Positions 10,603-23,425 are shown, counted from the first letter of the stretch. The stretch is 64,000 bases of DNA from Mastigias papua (GCA_964019165.1 OZ025269.1:13733422-13797421); one strand, 5' to 3'. Notes: a model not told the origin generated them from the sequence alone. Made by a program: numbers and translations.

Positions 10603-12929
10603 ATATTGAAACAACTTGTACTGTGCTAGATTTTTTACTTAAAAGTCACTGCCAGTAGACATTACAATTTTTATGCCCCTTCTCTTTCTGTATTTGATGA
10701 ATTGAGCTTTTCTGCTTCCCAAGGCTCCTTTCAAGAACTGAGATCCCTGGTGCAATGTTGATGATAACCTTCATAACACTAATCTGACTGCAAAGAGACT
10801 CAGGTAAAAGTACAAGTAATACTCTAAATAGGACAGGCAATGCCTTTGCAAATATTGCTCATGCCAAATGGAAAGGAAGACTTGTGGCTTGCAAAAATTA
10901 ACCTTCTTCACTTTACAACTCATTCTACCAGTCATTCTCAGGAAAATTATTAAGCTATTGACCACACTCAGCCAATCTTTGACCATACCATCATCTAGAT
11001 GAAATATTCACTCTTATTTTTTCCAGGATCTGTCCCAAAATACCTCTGACCCAATTTAAACCTCTCTGTCTCAATTTTATATTTCAATGATTCTTACATC
11101 AAACACCCTTCAGCTAATATATGTAGCAGTAGCAATCTTATTAAAAACTTTACAAGGGCAATATAGTTTTCCTTCATTGACTTTCCTTTACCAAAGTTAA
11201 TATTGAATTTCATATAAAACAAAGGAGGAGATTTCATTGCAGAGATTCTGTTGTTATTCAAGGCCTCATGTTTCACTTCAGGTCATCAAAGGTACTTTGG
11301 TTAAGATTTTCTTTAATATTCCAAATAAGTTTACCAATCCAAGGATTAAAAGCAGCAATTCACATGAATCCTTATTTGTATTATTCTACATTTTATTGGA
11401 GATCCTGGCCTATACATTTTGGGAAGATCTTAAGTAATACTTTGAAATTTGAGATATGAGAGATGAGTGATTTCCAAGGATTCTCTCCAAACGAGATTGA
11501 ACACAGGCTTTTTCTAGATTTATGAATTGAAATGTTACACAGTTATGCTGTGGAGGAGAACTCTGAATGAGCTCAGCTCCCTTTGTTGAAATGAGGAGAG
11601 ATTTTAGGGGACTAAGCCCTGTTTCATTGAGACAGGTGAGACTGGCAAGTTCCTAACTTGATAATGAACCAACCTTTTACTACAGTTTTATGAACGTTTA
11701 GGGATGGCACTCCTAACCTTACTATATCTGAGATGTGTAGAAATCTAATGAGGTCTCTAAGCAGAAATTATTGGTTTAGAGACCTGTGGGCCTAATATGG
11801 TAACTGACTATCTGGAAGCTTGTAATAGGGTGTATTAAAGATCTGTCTGTCCTCATATTTTTCTTTGTGCTGTTTGAAACCTGTAATGTCAGTGAACAAC
11901 TTAAACTCTAGGAAAAGAGGTGGCCAATTTCATTGAATGATATACCTCAGGGTATGGGGGTTGTAGTATCCCCACTACTACTGCTAGGTGATTAAATAGC
12001 TTTAAAGCTCATTTGGTAAACAGTATTATCAATTTCTTGATGAGGATGATGGTCATTTTTTGATTTGGTAGAAGAAAACTCGGCCATAATTACCACTTTT
12101 GCAAAGCGCTTTCAATATTTTCAGTGTTCAAGAGTAAACTAAAACCCTGGAGTCGTCAAGAATTGTCCGCCGTACCAATGGGCAGTGGCTTGAACACAGG
12201 GAGGTAGGGAGACAATTACCCCCTAATTTTGTCGTATGAAAGGCTATCAGGATGCTTCTATAATTGTAATGAAGGATTTCTCTTCTTCAGTAGTGCTAAG
12301 CATGATTGTAGGGAGGTGGTGGCAGAGGTTGCCAAACCGCGTCCAGTGAGCCAGCCACTTTCAGTTCTTTGGCACGTACATAATTTGTGGCTCGAAGAAC
12401 GTATTTGAGCTAATAGATAAATAAGGAATATTTTCTCAAAAATTGAAAGGGGAGCAAATTTACAGTGTACCGCTGTATCATACTTAGATGGGATTTCAAA
12501 CTTTTTTGTACAATTTCTCATAGTTGATTAATATGCTGAATGATGTAACAACTTTTGATGTTACATTTATCAATCTGTTGTGGCTCTCAGTCATACGAAC
12601 TGTATTATATGTGACTCTTATCCTAGAAGAACTTGGTTACCTCTGATTTATGGTATCTTCGCTCAATTTGATATCATCCAGTGTATTAGCTCCGATGCTG
12701 GTGCTGGCCATCTACAATCAAGTTCTTACTCTACTCTGCCGTTCAAAAAGTGTTGGGACGATTCGAAGTTTCGAAGGACATTTACGTTGAAAGCTTTAAA
12801 ACACATGCATTTGACCCTCTCTTATCAAATAAGACAACCCGATTATTACCATGAAATTTTAATAAGACATTGTTTATGTTTCAAAGCTTATCAGTATTCG
12901 AAAAAGATTAACTGAAAAATTTTTCTAGG

Positions 12930-13560
12930 CCAAAAACAGGAACATGGCATTTATCAAACTTCATGAAATATCATAGGAGAAGCGTTTGGAAATTGTTGTT
13001 TACAAAACTAATGGTAAAGGCTATCAAGAAATTGCAACAATTGTGGGCTGCTCAAAGAATGCAGCTTTTGCTGTATGCAAAATTTCTTCAAATTTAAAAC
13101 CGTAAATATTCTGCCAAGGGTTGGTAGACCCAGAGTCCAGAAAAATGCCCAACCTTCCTCCGGCTGCCAAATCTTCATCATAAACCTTCCTCGTCATAAA
13201 AGTTAAGACTATCAAAGCTAGTCAAAGTTTTTGAACTCTACATTGGGTATGTCTCGGAAGCTTTAACTGTAAATGGGCTATACCTTTCACAGTCAATGTC
13301 GTATAATATGAAAACTTTGCTGAAACTGGATTGTCGATACAGATTTCAAAACCTTCCTCAAATACGACATAAAGAGTAAAAGTTTCCTCCGGCTCAGAGC
13401 CGTGGAGCCGTGACTTTTTCTGGATTCTGGGTAGACCAATGAAGATCAAGATATCAGGACATGAAAGGTCTTTATTGAGAGTGCTGCGATGTAGTAGGTT
13501 TGAACCTTTACAAACATTGTGTTGGCGTGCAAGAAGGTTAACTTTTGAAACATTAGCAAA
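12930..13560 (+). pseudogene. Tc1-type transposase DNA-binding region (broken)
   Basis: Readable pieces on the plus strand include WKIVVYKTNGKGYQEIATI and VGCSKNAAF, a helix-turn-helix of the Tc1 type, and a GRP motif cut by the MITE inserted at 13131. Reading resumes after 13437 with KIKISGHERSLLRVL, the usual second HTH start. Frameshifts exist elsewhere, and no DDE catalytic domain follows. Confidence 0.7.
13131..13429. mobile_element. hAT-type MITE nested in Tc1-like element
   Basis: 299 bp with ends CAGAGTCCAGAAAAA and TTTTTCTGGATTCTG (one mismatch as inverted repeats) and a perfect 8-bp target duplication GGTAGACC at 13123-13130 and 13430-13437. CAG ends plus an 8-bp duplication are hAT hallmarks. 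It has no coding capacity and was inserted after the Tc1 element. Confidence 0.9.
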
Positions 13561-13731
13561 AAACACAGCAAGAAAAATCATTACAAAATAAAGATTTTAA
13601 AGCCGCATAGGAAAAAAATCTTCATTGATAACAAAAATTAATCACAATAACTCAACGTTGCCACATAGAAGCAAAATCGACGCGATCATTCTATTACCGA
13701 ATCGTCCCAACACTTTTTGAACGGCAGTGTA

Positions 13732-15505
13732 GCTGGCATGAAGACCCCATTTACACTGTGCAACTTTAGCATTTTACAACTAATCAGATATCATTTTCGT
13801 AATGCTCCAGCCCCCGTTCATCCCAGTCACGCAGTCTATTAATGTTCAAAATTGTTTCCAACCCCCGTTTATTAGAGATCAAAGAGTATACTGTAGCATT
13901 TCAGTCGAAGGACGTTGATTGGTACCACTGTTATTCTAGAATCGTAAAATGGACCTAGTAAAGCAGACTATTACTTATCTGCTCTATAGTATGATATTTT
14001 TGCTCATACATACATTGTAAATATTGAATTCTTTTAGAGATGTTTTGTGTTTCGCGTCCTTAATGTAGTTCACATCGCTCACAAGAACAAGGCTTTCTGC
14101 TTACCCCCACCCACCCCCATTAATGTTACAACGGTTTTGGGGGCAATATCGTGGACCATGTTTTAGAGAAGTGTAGAGTCTGGACTCCCATTCCACCCTT
14201 GGGGTACACCATTGTTTCTATTGGAACCCGAGCAAAGGGATTAAAAATTCGTTTGAGGTAACTAACGTTCGAGTTATCACGAAGTCAAGTTTTGGAATGC
14301 CAACTGTATTTCTCAATGCCTCATGATGCTGTCTTTGGATTCATGATGTCACGGGAATGAAATCACGATGTCATGGGCTACTTTCTTCATAGGACGCTGC
14401 AATAGCAAAAAGCAATTCTCATTTTTTGTGTCATTGTAGCTCAGAATCAGGACAGATTTTAGCTTTAGAATTTTGGGGGACCAGTCTAGGGCACCCAGAA
14501 GATCAGCGTATCAACTCGATTTGAATTGGTAGAATATTAGCTACATTCATAGCTTAATTCAATCTAATACTTTCGAGAGAAATATTGACTCATCAGGTTA
14601 AGTGAAATTGACTATGTATGAATACCAACCAAGTCTGAAAGCTTTATGGCTTCCGAGGCGCCACCATGATTGGCGTCAAGGAGGAAAATTTAAATTTTAG
14701 GTTCGCCAGGTAAATGGGAAATGCATTTCCCAGGGTTACTTTTCAAGAGATGATTTTGTGCTTCAGAGTGATTATCTGTTGCAATTTCACTGTCTTTTCT
14801 TTTTTCCTACTGAACTGATCAGAATCAGACACTCATGGTTCTGTTCCTCCTCTAGTCTTAGGGTAAATGATCTGAAAACCTTGCAACAACAGACATTTTT
14901 AGAAGATGTGAGATGTGTTTAAGAATCTCCATAGAAATCCGAAAACGTTGTTATTTCGAGCTTTGAAAATGACTTGAGTTCCAGCCAGCTTTGCCAATAA
15001 ATTGTATGCTAAATAAACTTAAGAGAAAACTATGTTATTAAGGCTGTAGTTGCAAAGCATCTTGAAAGCACTAGAGAAGAAGGAATACCATCTATTCACA
15101 TTTTTCATTCAAGTTGCAATATCCTCATTACTTTCTTCACTATCAGAAACGTCTTCAATTTCAATGAATACTTATATTTTTACTAAGAGACATGGTGTAA
15201 ATAGTGCTAAGGTTTCGAGCTGTATCTTTTTCATATGACTTTCAAGCATAATTGAAACAAAATTCAAGGCACATTTAGTATTATCATGAATTTTAAAAGT
15301 CACCTTGACCGGAGCCCACCGGGATATTTCCCGGCGTCCCGCCTGGCCACAACACCCCTGGCAAGTGGGAGGGAGAGTGTAAATATATCGATGGGAAGCT
15401 CCTGTGCATAACTTAAAAACTCTTGATTAATTAGCGGTCTAGTTGAGAGAAAATAGCGTTGATATCATGGTTTTGGAGTACCTTTAACATAGAACATTAC
15501 ATTAA
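13732..15505. other. No gene recognised
   Basis: Includes decayed CCCCCGTTTATT repeat sequence near 13805-13893 and GGCGCC-containing DNA near 14660. No exon seen. Confidence 0.55.
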
Positions 15506-16259
15506 CAAGGGCAGATCTAGAGAAAATTTTCACTGGGTCCAATTTGAATGTGGTGTAGCGATTGTAAAGGGGTCCGGGGCTACTCCCCTAGGAAAATTTT
15601 TGAGACGACACCCTTCAGATTAGTTTAAAACACTTTTTAACGAAGATCTCTTTGACCACGGTATATCATTAGAAGTTACAAGTTGATCTGATAAATCAGC
15701 CTTATCTTTCGCCTTCAGATTTCACATCTCCTTTCGCAGTCAGTCATAGCTTTTCTGTGTTTGGCCTTTTCTACTCGAAGCGTCTTTCGAGCTTCAGCCC
15801 TGTCAGTGGACCTAAAAAACTATTTATGGACCCAGAAAATTATTTATAGCACCTTTAATCTCTATTGTAGCATTAGAAAAGTTTCAGATTTACCTTACTT
15901 TGGACCCAGCCTCTGCGGAATCAGCTGCTGGAATTAGTGCAGCTATAAATGTCTGGATTCATGAGCTTTTAACGAAGATGGTTTCACCATTTACAGACCG
16001 TCATCGCTGGAAATATCACTCATATACGTAATCTCCGGACCACTGGCTAGCATCTAAAGCTGACAGAAAGGACTTGACCTGCTTGCTTGCCATTTAAGAT
16101 AATTTATAATCTCAAATTTTCAAAATAGATCGCATTTTGAGGGTATGATGTCTGAATACGTTATTCGTAAAAGGATGGTGAGCAAGCTATGAATAGCTCA
16201 GATTTGATTCGTTTTATTGGTTCCAGTGACCCATTTGACCCACCCTGGATCCGTCTCTA
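15506..16259. mobile_element. Degenerate element with GGATCCAG-type ends
   Basis: Left GGGCAGATCTAG...CACTGGGTCCAATTT and right AAATGGGTCACTGG/GGATCCGTCTCT are inverted relatives, like the 4785-6324 element. No clean target duplication. It ends about 155 bp downstream of the exon 1b splice donor. Confidence 0.45.
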
Positions 16260-16414
16260 TTATAATGTGTATACCCACAGTGGATAAATCTCCCGTGCCA
16301 AATTTTAAGAAATTATGTATTAACCCAATCCATCCCACTACCTAGCTTTTCCACTGACATACGGTAGACTTTAAAGCGAGTTTGTAGGAATGAAAATCTA
16401 CAAAATACGCATAC

Positions 16415-16884
16415 CTGAAACTGATGGTAAGTGGAATTATAAAGTTTCCCAATATAGCTTGGAGATAGGGGGCAGTCCTTTTTCCGCTGCTTGCAGAAAC
16501 TACCAGAATGCCGTTCAGTCCGTCGAGTATTCCGACTTGTGCCAATAATAGAATAGGAAACTCTCTCTCAGTGTTTCCAATTGTATTAGGTACGAAAAGT
16601 GCCAGAAAGAGAGTGCCCAGTCCAAAGATGATTACGAATAAAAGACTTGCAAATGACACAACAAAGTAGCTATCCACTTTCGGTTCTCCCTTCAACGAAT
16701 TCGTCGAATCAATCCAGAGCGGAAGGGTAACACTTTGTCCAACCTGGCCAGCAACAGCTAGAATTCCAAATAGGAGGTTAGCCCAAACAGTTGGCAAGGA
16801 GAGACGACCTACACGTACATATGTTCTTTCCTGCTGAACTGCTTTCACTGACACCTCGACGTTCATGATGTTGTTCGATGCCAT
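16415..16884 (-). CDS. Second copy of CRT-like first exon (exon 1b)
   Basis: An intact 470-bp reading frame homologous to exon 1a, starting MASNNIMNVEVSVKAVQ and ending ...FIIPLTISFR at donor CAG|GTATGC in the same phase 2. Its first ATG (16884) aligns with a non-ATG CTG codon in exon 1a. Its second ATG, 18 bases on, aligns with the exon 1a start. A 171-bp block (16618-16788) differs from exon 1a (3753-3923) at only three bases, while flanking coding sequence is more diverged. No exon 2 or 3 homologue was seen between here and exon 1a, so it may splice to the shared exon 2 at 1565. It could also be the orphan exon of a duplicated gene that lost its 3' part. Confidence 0.75.
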
Positions 16885-17035
16885 AATTATGTAACTCTAC
16901 GCATTCGTTGCACTCTCTCCTATGCTATTCCAGTCACTGTAGTACGAACAATGAGAAAGAACTATAATCTTTCCACTTTCTACCCTTGCTTTACTGGATA
17001 AAAGTTGTACAAGGGCACTTTCTTTCATTTGCGGG

Positions 17036-17050
17036 CAGAAGTCACGAGGA
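17036..17050 (-). promoter_or_regulatory. GTCACGAG element upstream of exon 1b
   Basis: GCAGAAGTCACGAGGA here is identical over 16 bases to the sequence upstream of exon 1c. The GTCACGAG core starts 157 bp from the exon 1b start codon. Sequence on either side also resembles the exon 1a upstream region, including a shared AAATGAAAGAAAG on the minus strand. Confidence 0.38.
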
Positions 17051-17578
17051 CATAATTTGTGCTAAAGGCTACAATCGCTGATATAGAATTGGGTAGTTTT
17101 GAGCTCAAAGGTCAGAATATACTGATCTACGAATGAGGGTGACGTATCAGACACTTTTTGCCATGGTACTTTTATGACAAAAATCATTAAACCAAAAGCA
17201 GGCACCAAACGGTTTAAGATTGCGAGTAAATCACATTCGTTTGGAACTCAACTCAAATTCGCGTATTTTGATGACATCGAAATACCTCAATTTGAATAGA
17301 ATTCCAAGCAAAATTGCGACTACTTGGGGATTTGCTATATTCTGATATAAATTGATCGCACGTAAAGTCAATTTTTAACGAGTGATTCTCTCCTACGGTG
17401 TAAGCTATAAGTTTGATTTGTGATAGTTGAGGGTAGGGAATACAGAATTGCTCTTCCACTTAAAAGAAAGTATGATCGAAGAAGTATATGGACGATAGAT
17501 ATGAGGCACCAAGAAGCACTATATTAATTTGGTTGGCAAACAAAGATAAGATATTTGTTGTTTATGAGAGCGGAAAAG

Positions 17579-19330
17579 TTAACCTATAACGAAAAACGAT
17601 GAAAAAACCAGAACACGAAAACCTTGAAACGGCAGTCTACGTTTGATTCTAAAACACTTGCGAAAATTACTGTAATATCTAAGACTTTTATCATTATTAG
17701 TATTATTATTGTTCTTTTCTTGTGTTACTGTACAGTTCTCGTCACTGACAAGGCCAGTCCAAGACCCTAAGGAAGCAGTTGTGCTTGAAGTGATGAACAG
17801 CGTTCTTCTCTGGATGTGGGCGCTTCCGAGGAGAGCAATCTTATGCAATTCTTCAATTCTTATGTGTCCAGGAATTTGATCTATGTATGTCTCAAAGCCT
17901 TTCTTCACTAGTCCTAGTGCTCCCATTACAATTGGAACTGTCGATGTCTTCATTTCCCACATTTTTGTTACTTCAATCTCAAGATCTTTGTATTTCGACA
18001 GTTTCTCTACCTTTTTAATCGATAAATTCCTATCAAATGGTATACTCATGTCGATCTTAATGCATTTCCTTTCTTTCTTGTCTTTCATATATATATCTGG
18101 TCTGTTAGCTATTGTTTATATGTCTTTCTTCACAGGCATGTGCCATAAGATTGTGGCCCTTTCATTTTCAGTCACCCTCTCAGGTTTCTGTTCACTCAAT
18201 TTATCTGGTGCCGGAAGATGGTAATGCTTGCATATTCTCCAATGTACGTACCCAGCTGCCATTTCATTGTATATATTCCGTTTTTGCAAGTATTGAACAG
18301 ACGACCAAGAAATGGTGAATAGTCTCCTCAAATTCATTCCACATACTACACTTTGATAATCTGGTATGGTATCGTTGATAAGCATTGATCCTGTACAGCA
18401 AGCATTAGTCCCTCAGTTTCTCCTTTAATACCAGGACCCTTGCATCCATCTTTCTTATTTTACTCATCCGCCAGTCCGTGATGTTAACACTATATGTAAA
18501 TTTAGGCATAGCAAGTGTATTGATTGCTTCTACTTTGTTTGATCCATTAAGTCCACTTTTTGTTACCAGTTTTGCTGTTCTTTAGAATTCTTTCCTAATT
18601 TGTTCTCTCATGACAGCCTGTTGTATGCCAACCCCTTCATTGATCCCTAGATACTTGTAAGTACTTTCCTGTTCTAGCTCCTTTATTGCGGTGTTAATGT
18701 CTACTCTAATATCTGTAGTTTGTGTGAGCTTGCCCCTTTTGAATGTGACTTTAGCACACTTCTTAATGCCAAACTGCACGCAGATATCATCACTTAAAGC
18801 CTCGATTGTCTCGAGCAGTCCTTCCTGTTGAGTATTGTTTTTAGCATCTCTTCAAATCGTTCATATACAACATATGGCTGATTTTCTTACCTCCCACTTC
18901 ATAGTCATAGCCAGTAGTGTTGAGAATGGTGCTGAGTGGTGGTGCCAATGTCAGGCAGAACAGAAGTGGTGATAGCAAATCTCCTTGGAAGATACCACTT
19001 TTAATGCATATTGATCTTGTCTTAATTGCACTTTGATTATGACTTTGATACAGTGTTGTCTTCCAATCGCTCATACTACTTGTCATAAACCTAATCAATA
19101 TCCGGGACAACTTATATATTTCCTTTCCCTTAATGATTCAAGAGTGTGGAACACTATCAAATGTCTTACGGTAATCAAGCCAAGCGGTGCTGAGGTTCTT
19201 TTTCTTGTTCTGCCATCTTCAAGTATCATTTTGTTTATCAATAATTGATTCTTATAACCATAGCTTCCTCTCTTGCACCCTTTCTGTTCTTGAGGGAATA
19301 GGCAGTATTCTTCCAGAAAGACGTATGTAT
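17579..19330 (-). mobile_element. R2/R4-type non-LTR retrotransposon, truncated and broken
   Basis: Minus-strand remnants in the proper order. Reverse transcriptase at 19330-18580 includes PQEQKGCKRGSYGYKNQLL, IKSGIFQGDLLSPLLFCLTL and a decayed YMNDL where the active site normally reads YMDDL. A C-terminal endonuclease region at 18400-17579 includes ERATILWHMP, RPDIYMKDKKERKCIKID and VPIVMGALGLVKKGFE. This RT plus restriction-like endonuclease layout is that of the R2/R4/Dong group. Frameshifts separate the pieces, and the N-terminal zinc-finger part is absent. Confidence 0.82.
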
Positions 19331-19495
19331 GAAATTCAAAAAAGTTTGAATGGTGCTGATGATCGATTTCATGCACCTGATGATGATATGGAGGAACTCA
19401 GAGCACAAAATGAAAGCTTGATTGGATCAGAACTTACTGCGAATGGGTACGTTGATATTGATGGATACCTTTTTGCACAGAAGCATAAGCCATGA
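19187..19495 (+). other. Unassigned open frame partly opposite the retrotransposon
   Basis: The downstream half (19325-19495) reads MYEIQKSLNGADDRFHAPDD, then MEELRAQNESLIGSELTAN and ends AQKHKP. It is acidic and free of low complexity, unlike chance frames nearby. The upstream half is antisense to RT. No family recognised. Confidence 0.25.
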
Positions 19496-20294
19496 ACGAT
19501 GACGAAAATTTATCGGGAATTGGAAACCCGGAAGAAGCAGAAGACAAAGAGGAATTTGAAATTTCAAGATCAGAACGACGACAAAGAAGGATAATATTTT
19601 CATTTGTAGTTGATTAATTCATTATTATTTGACCATACGATAAGAAATACTTTCACAAGTCCAGTTACATTTTTGACACAATCTTAGGACATTTGGACTT
19701 AGACTTGAGTCATCCTCGGTTAAGAGACATGGGGGTGAAAAAGGGTGTATATAAAGGGGTGGAGCAATACGTGGACTAAAACCACGTGACGTATGGGGAC
19801 GTGGAAACAACAAAACTAGAAAAACAGTGGAAAGAAGTATTGTGAAAAATGAGTCGATATGAAAAACAGTAGGAAAAAATATTGTAAGAAAGGAACAGTA
19901 TGAAAAAAAGTGTGAAGAAGTATTGTGTAAAGTTGAAAAAAAAATTGCACAGGAGGTTAAAAAGGACAGCAAAGGGAAGCAAGCAGCAAGTGAAAGGAGC
20001 AGATTAGAAAACAACCATAGAAATGGAGGTTTGCTGGGAGTTAAAGGAGGGTCTATCTCTTTGAATGAGGAGGCTCTCATGTATGAGTAGATCGTATGAA
20101 TTACTCGATTTTGAATTTGAGTTAATCGAAGACGTCATTTAGCCACCAAAATAAGCGAAGTGATCAAGCTTTGGATGTGCAAACATGCACTTTTTATGAT
20201 GCTGATAATAGAGGCGAGATTTGAGTAGAGGTTAACGCCTTTTCAAAACTTAATGACAATCCCGTTATCGAATCAAGAACACAGAAGACCATAA

Positions 20295-21189
20295 AGCTAG
20301 GCGCTCACAAGAGCAAAATGCTTAAACAAAGTGTCATTCATGGCACTTTACTTAAACATTTTGCTCCCGTGTGCGGTGAAACTCTTACAGCCTACCAGGG
20401 CGATTCAGATGTTGAACTTGTCGAAGAGGCACTGTGCCCAATTCTTCTCCTAAGACGTCGACGGCGAAGGAATCAGGCATCAAGAAAGAGGGTGTAGGTG
20501 TTGTCATGGGTCCATGGGCGACCAATAAAAGGGGTCTTTCTAAATTTGGTTAAAGAGCTATATGCTGAAGACACTATCCTTTGGGGGGTCCCCTTTTATA
20601 AACATTTCACCAACAATGATGATAAATATTGTACAATATGACTAACATCATACATTTCGTACACGCTCCCTATGAGTACAGCACTTCCTCCTTGGGTGGC
20701 TCAAGTGCTCCACGGTATACTAAAAATTGATGCACTTTAATATTCCTATCAAAAAGTGGCCTCAAAAGGGGAATTGAAAGGGATTTTCGTGTATAAATAT
20801 TAGTAAATAAGTTCATTGAGTCTTACATAGAGACATGAATATTCAGGCCACAATTCTACCAGCTTCTCTGCATTTAGGGTCTCGCTAATGAATTCAGTAA
20901 TGTCTCTTTCTTCGCTGCTTGTCTCGTTATCCGGGAAATTAGTTTTCGCGCCACTATTTCTGCGCATGCTCTCTTGCGAAAAGCCGTAAGCGAAATGCTT
21001 CAGTTCGGCGCACACGAGAAGCAAAGTGACACGAATGACAAAAATTATCGAGCATGTTTGATATCCTGATATTGGTCGAGAGCGATCAGAACCCTGTAAA
21101 AGTTTCACCGCACACGGGAGCAAAATGCTTAAGCAAAGTGCCACGAATGACACTTTGCTCAAGCATTTTGCTCTCGTGTGCGCCTAGCT
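20295..21189 (+). mobile_element. PIF/Harbinger-like element with subterminal palindromes
   Basis: 895 bp bounded by AGCTAGGCGC and its inverse GCGCCTAGCT, with the 3-bp duplication TAA at 20292-20294 and 21190-21192. Each end carries a palindrome of about 70 bp built on GAGCAAAATGCTTAA and CAAAGTG. The interior (20434-20584) reads LLRRRRRRNQASRKRV, a stop, then WVHGRPIKGVFLNLVKEL, like the start of a Harbinger transposase. The rest of the transposase is gone. Confidence 0.75.
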
Positions 21190-22329
21190 TAACCGGCTGT
21201 TTTGCCCCCAAACTGCAAGAGGAGCATAAACTGCCGCGATCAAGATTTTCCTTTCCATTAATAATGTTTGAACTGAGCTTGATTGTTTTTACTAAAATCA
21301 GTGGCAGACGCTTTGATGCTTATTGGGACAGGGACTTCACGAGGATATCCTCGTGGGTAGGGAAGTGAAGACTTTAACTTTACCTAATCATTTACATAAG
21401 TTTTAAATTGTTAATGTATGAAAACAACTGAATGCAAGATGTCATACTTACCCTGTATAGACCTTAATTGTTAACGTGTACGAGTTAAACGAATGAATTG
21501 AATGCTAATACTCTCGTTCTTCTAACTAGTTATTTGAAATTTTTGCCGAGATTTTTCAAGTAGATACAAAACATACTAATAATACACATTGCTTGCACAT
21601 TCTAGCTGCTCTATCCGTCGTGAACCGATAGTTAAGGAAAAATGGGAATCTGTGGGGTGAATACCCAGGAACATTTTTTTAGAACCACACCTTGTAGATC
21701 TTTGGGAGATACCCTTTCTATATATAGGGGTATACCTTTTCTAGATAGAGAACGACAGACGAGATCTATGATCTGCGTGAGAAAAATAGATCTAGCGTTT
21801 CCTATTGTCATAAAAATTAGAAAAGACGGCAACGAGGCAAAGAACCATATGGAATGCAATGAGTAAGCAAAAGACAACAAAAGCTGCAGAAATGTGACAG
21901 AACTAGAAATAAAGAGAGCAGGACAAGTTGTCAGAATGATGAGAACATATTTAGCATTAGGTGAACAAGAAAACGAGATCCAGGACTGGACATATACCTA
22001 CTAACTGAATTGGTTCTCCTTGTAAGCATAATTTATCTGAAATTTTCTATCAAATTGCGGCTGGGAGTGTAAAGCCCCACACCCCCTGGCTGCAGTGTCT
22101 GTGATACGTGTGTGTGTGGGGGGGGGCAAGTAGATCACGGGAGTCTGGGGCAAAAGTCCAAGGAACTTTTTTTGAGACCACGTCAAAAAAATTCCATTGT
22201 TCCTCTCGTCTAGTGTCCGTCCCTGGCTAAAATGTGCACAGGAGTTACAGATAGCATATGCAAGCACATGGAAGGGTTTCTGAGTAGGCGTATAATGCTG
22301 AACTAATTGAAAAATGCTTTCTGCCTGTT

Positions 22330-22382
22330 TAACTAACTCCCAATATAACGAACTGTCTTCTGGTTATTCGGGGATTCCACTG
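22330..22382 (-). mobile_element. Single end of a pogo-like element
   Basis: Minus strand CAGTGGAATCCCCGAATAAC followed by CAGAAGACAGTTCGTTATA, next to TA at 22383-22384, resembles a pogo/Tigger terminus. The other end was not found. Confidence 0.4.
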
Positions 22383-22774
22383 TAATTAAGCCTGAGAGTA
22401 CAGCTGAGACATCATAGAGAATATTTGTGCAGTTTTCCTCCTCGTCAACAAAACCTTGTAGTCCAACGTATTTAGTCGGTTTTAGACGTAAACGTCGGAA
22501 ACATGAATAGAAAAATTCAGCGGACTTTGAGTGGAACCAATGTATAATAGCAATCCCCGATGTACTTGTGGGATGATCGGTTCTATTTGGAATTCAGTTC
22601 TATTTGAAAAATGCCGAATTTCTGTCCTACAATTCACATTGTTGCCTAGAATTCAAGTGTTTAGTTGGAATCCAGTTCAAGGTTCAACATATTTGTATTT
22701 CTTGGACATCTGAAACTGTCCAATTTTACATTTCTGTAAGGAATGTGACATCTAATGTGAGATAACCTTTAATT

Positions 22775-23425
22775 GTCTTGTGTTGTACATATGTTGAATA
22801 GTATGCACCATTTGCAGTTGAGACTAGATGACTCAGTGTTCCTTAACCCTTATTTCACGAAAGCTATTTTTGTACAGAAAAGCACATCGTATAACTTTCG
22901 AGTGAACGGCCGGCGGGGTTTACTAAGAGTTAAAACAGTACCCTATGGCATACAGAGTGCTGCATTTCTAGATAGTTCATTATGACATACAGTGCCAACG
23001 AAGGTAAAATTCTAGAAGCATATCTGGATTCAAAAGCTTTATTAATTGTTGTAGAGGCGAGGAAAAATGTCCCTATAGATTTTCAAGACATTACGTAGCC
23101 CAAATTCTTTTTGACTTAGTATTTTTCATTTCTTATTTAATGTGTAAATTTTATTTGATCTATTAGTTATCAATGTCATTTGTAGCGGTTGGGTTAAAAT
23201 ACTTCAAGAAGAATTCTTTTTGATGTATTATTCTTAACATAGCTTTTTGTATCTATTACTGTGTAGACTTTTAAATTTCGTAATGGACATTCATTACGCT
23301 TTTTTGTAACTTATTTTGTTTTTTGGCCTGTGTTATTGTAAAGTAGGCTGTAACTAAGTGCTTCGTGCTATTTCAATTAACCTACTGTAAATAAATTGGC
23401 TATGATGTTGTTACTATTATTATCT
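22775..23425 (+). mobile_element. 3' end of a jockey/CR1-like non-LTR retrotransposon
   Basis: A C-terminal RT phrase YNFRVNGRRGLLRVKTVPYG, then IQSAAFL and (after a frameshift) TVPTKVK, is followed by an AT-rich 3' UTR ending in TTGTTACTATTATTATC. Only the 3' part survives. The tail phrase TAGCCTACTG-AAATAGATTG recurs at about 24830. Confidence 0.55.

Larger units (their letters stand above)
9873..12731. other. No gene recognised
   Basis: Apart from the Penelope-like stub at 10386-10602, this stretch shows only short frames without recognisable domains or splice-site pairs. Confidence 0.55.
12734..13729 (+). mobile_element. Tc1-like transposon, internally damaged
   Basis: Inverted ends of about 32 bp, with shared core CTGCCGTTCAAAAAGTGTTG at both termini, each flanked by TA (12732-12733 and 13730-13731), the Tc1/mariner target duplication. 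Total 996 bp, of which 299 bp is a nested hAT MITE. The catalytic half of the transposase is missing, so the copy cannot move itself. Confidence 0.88.

Noticed and set aside
13222..13581. 119-aa minus-strand frame
   Set aside because: Lies antisense across the hAT MITE and the Tc1 remnant; a shadow frame.
14571..14597. Minus-strand CTGATGAG...CGAAA resembling a third hammerhead core
   Set aside because: An eight-pair helix III is possible, but helix II has no stem and helix I does not pair across the cleavage site. Likely chance.
19625..20080. 151-aa minus-strand frame rich in F and S
   Set aside because: AT-rich low-complexity translation opposite a GAAAAA-rich stretch; no domain or splice context.
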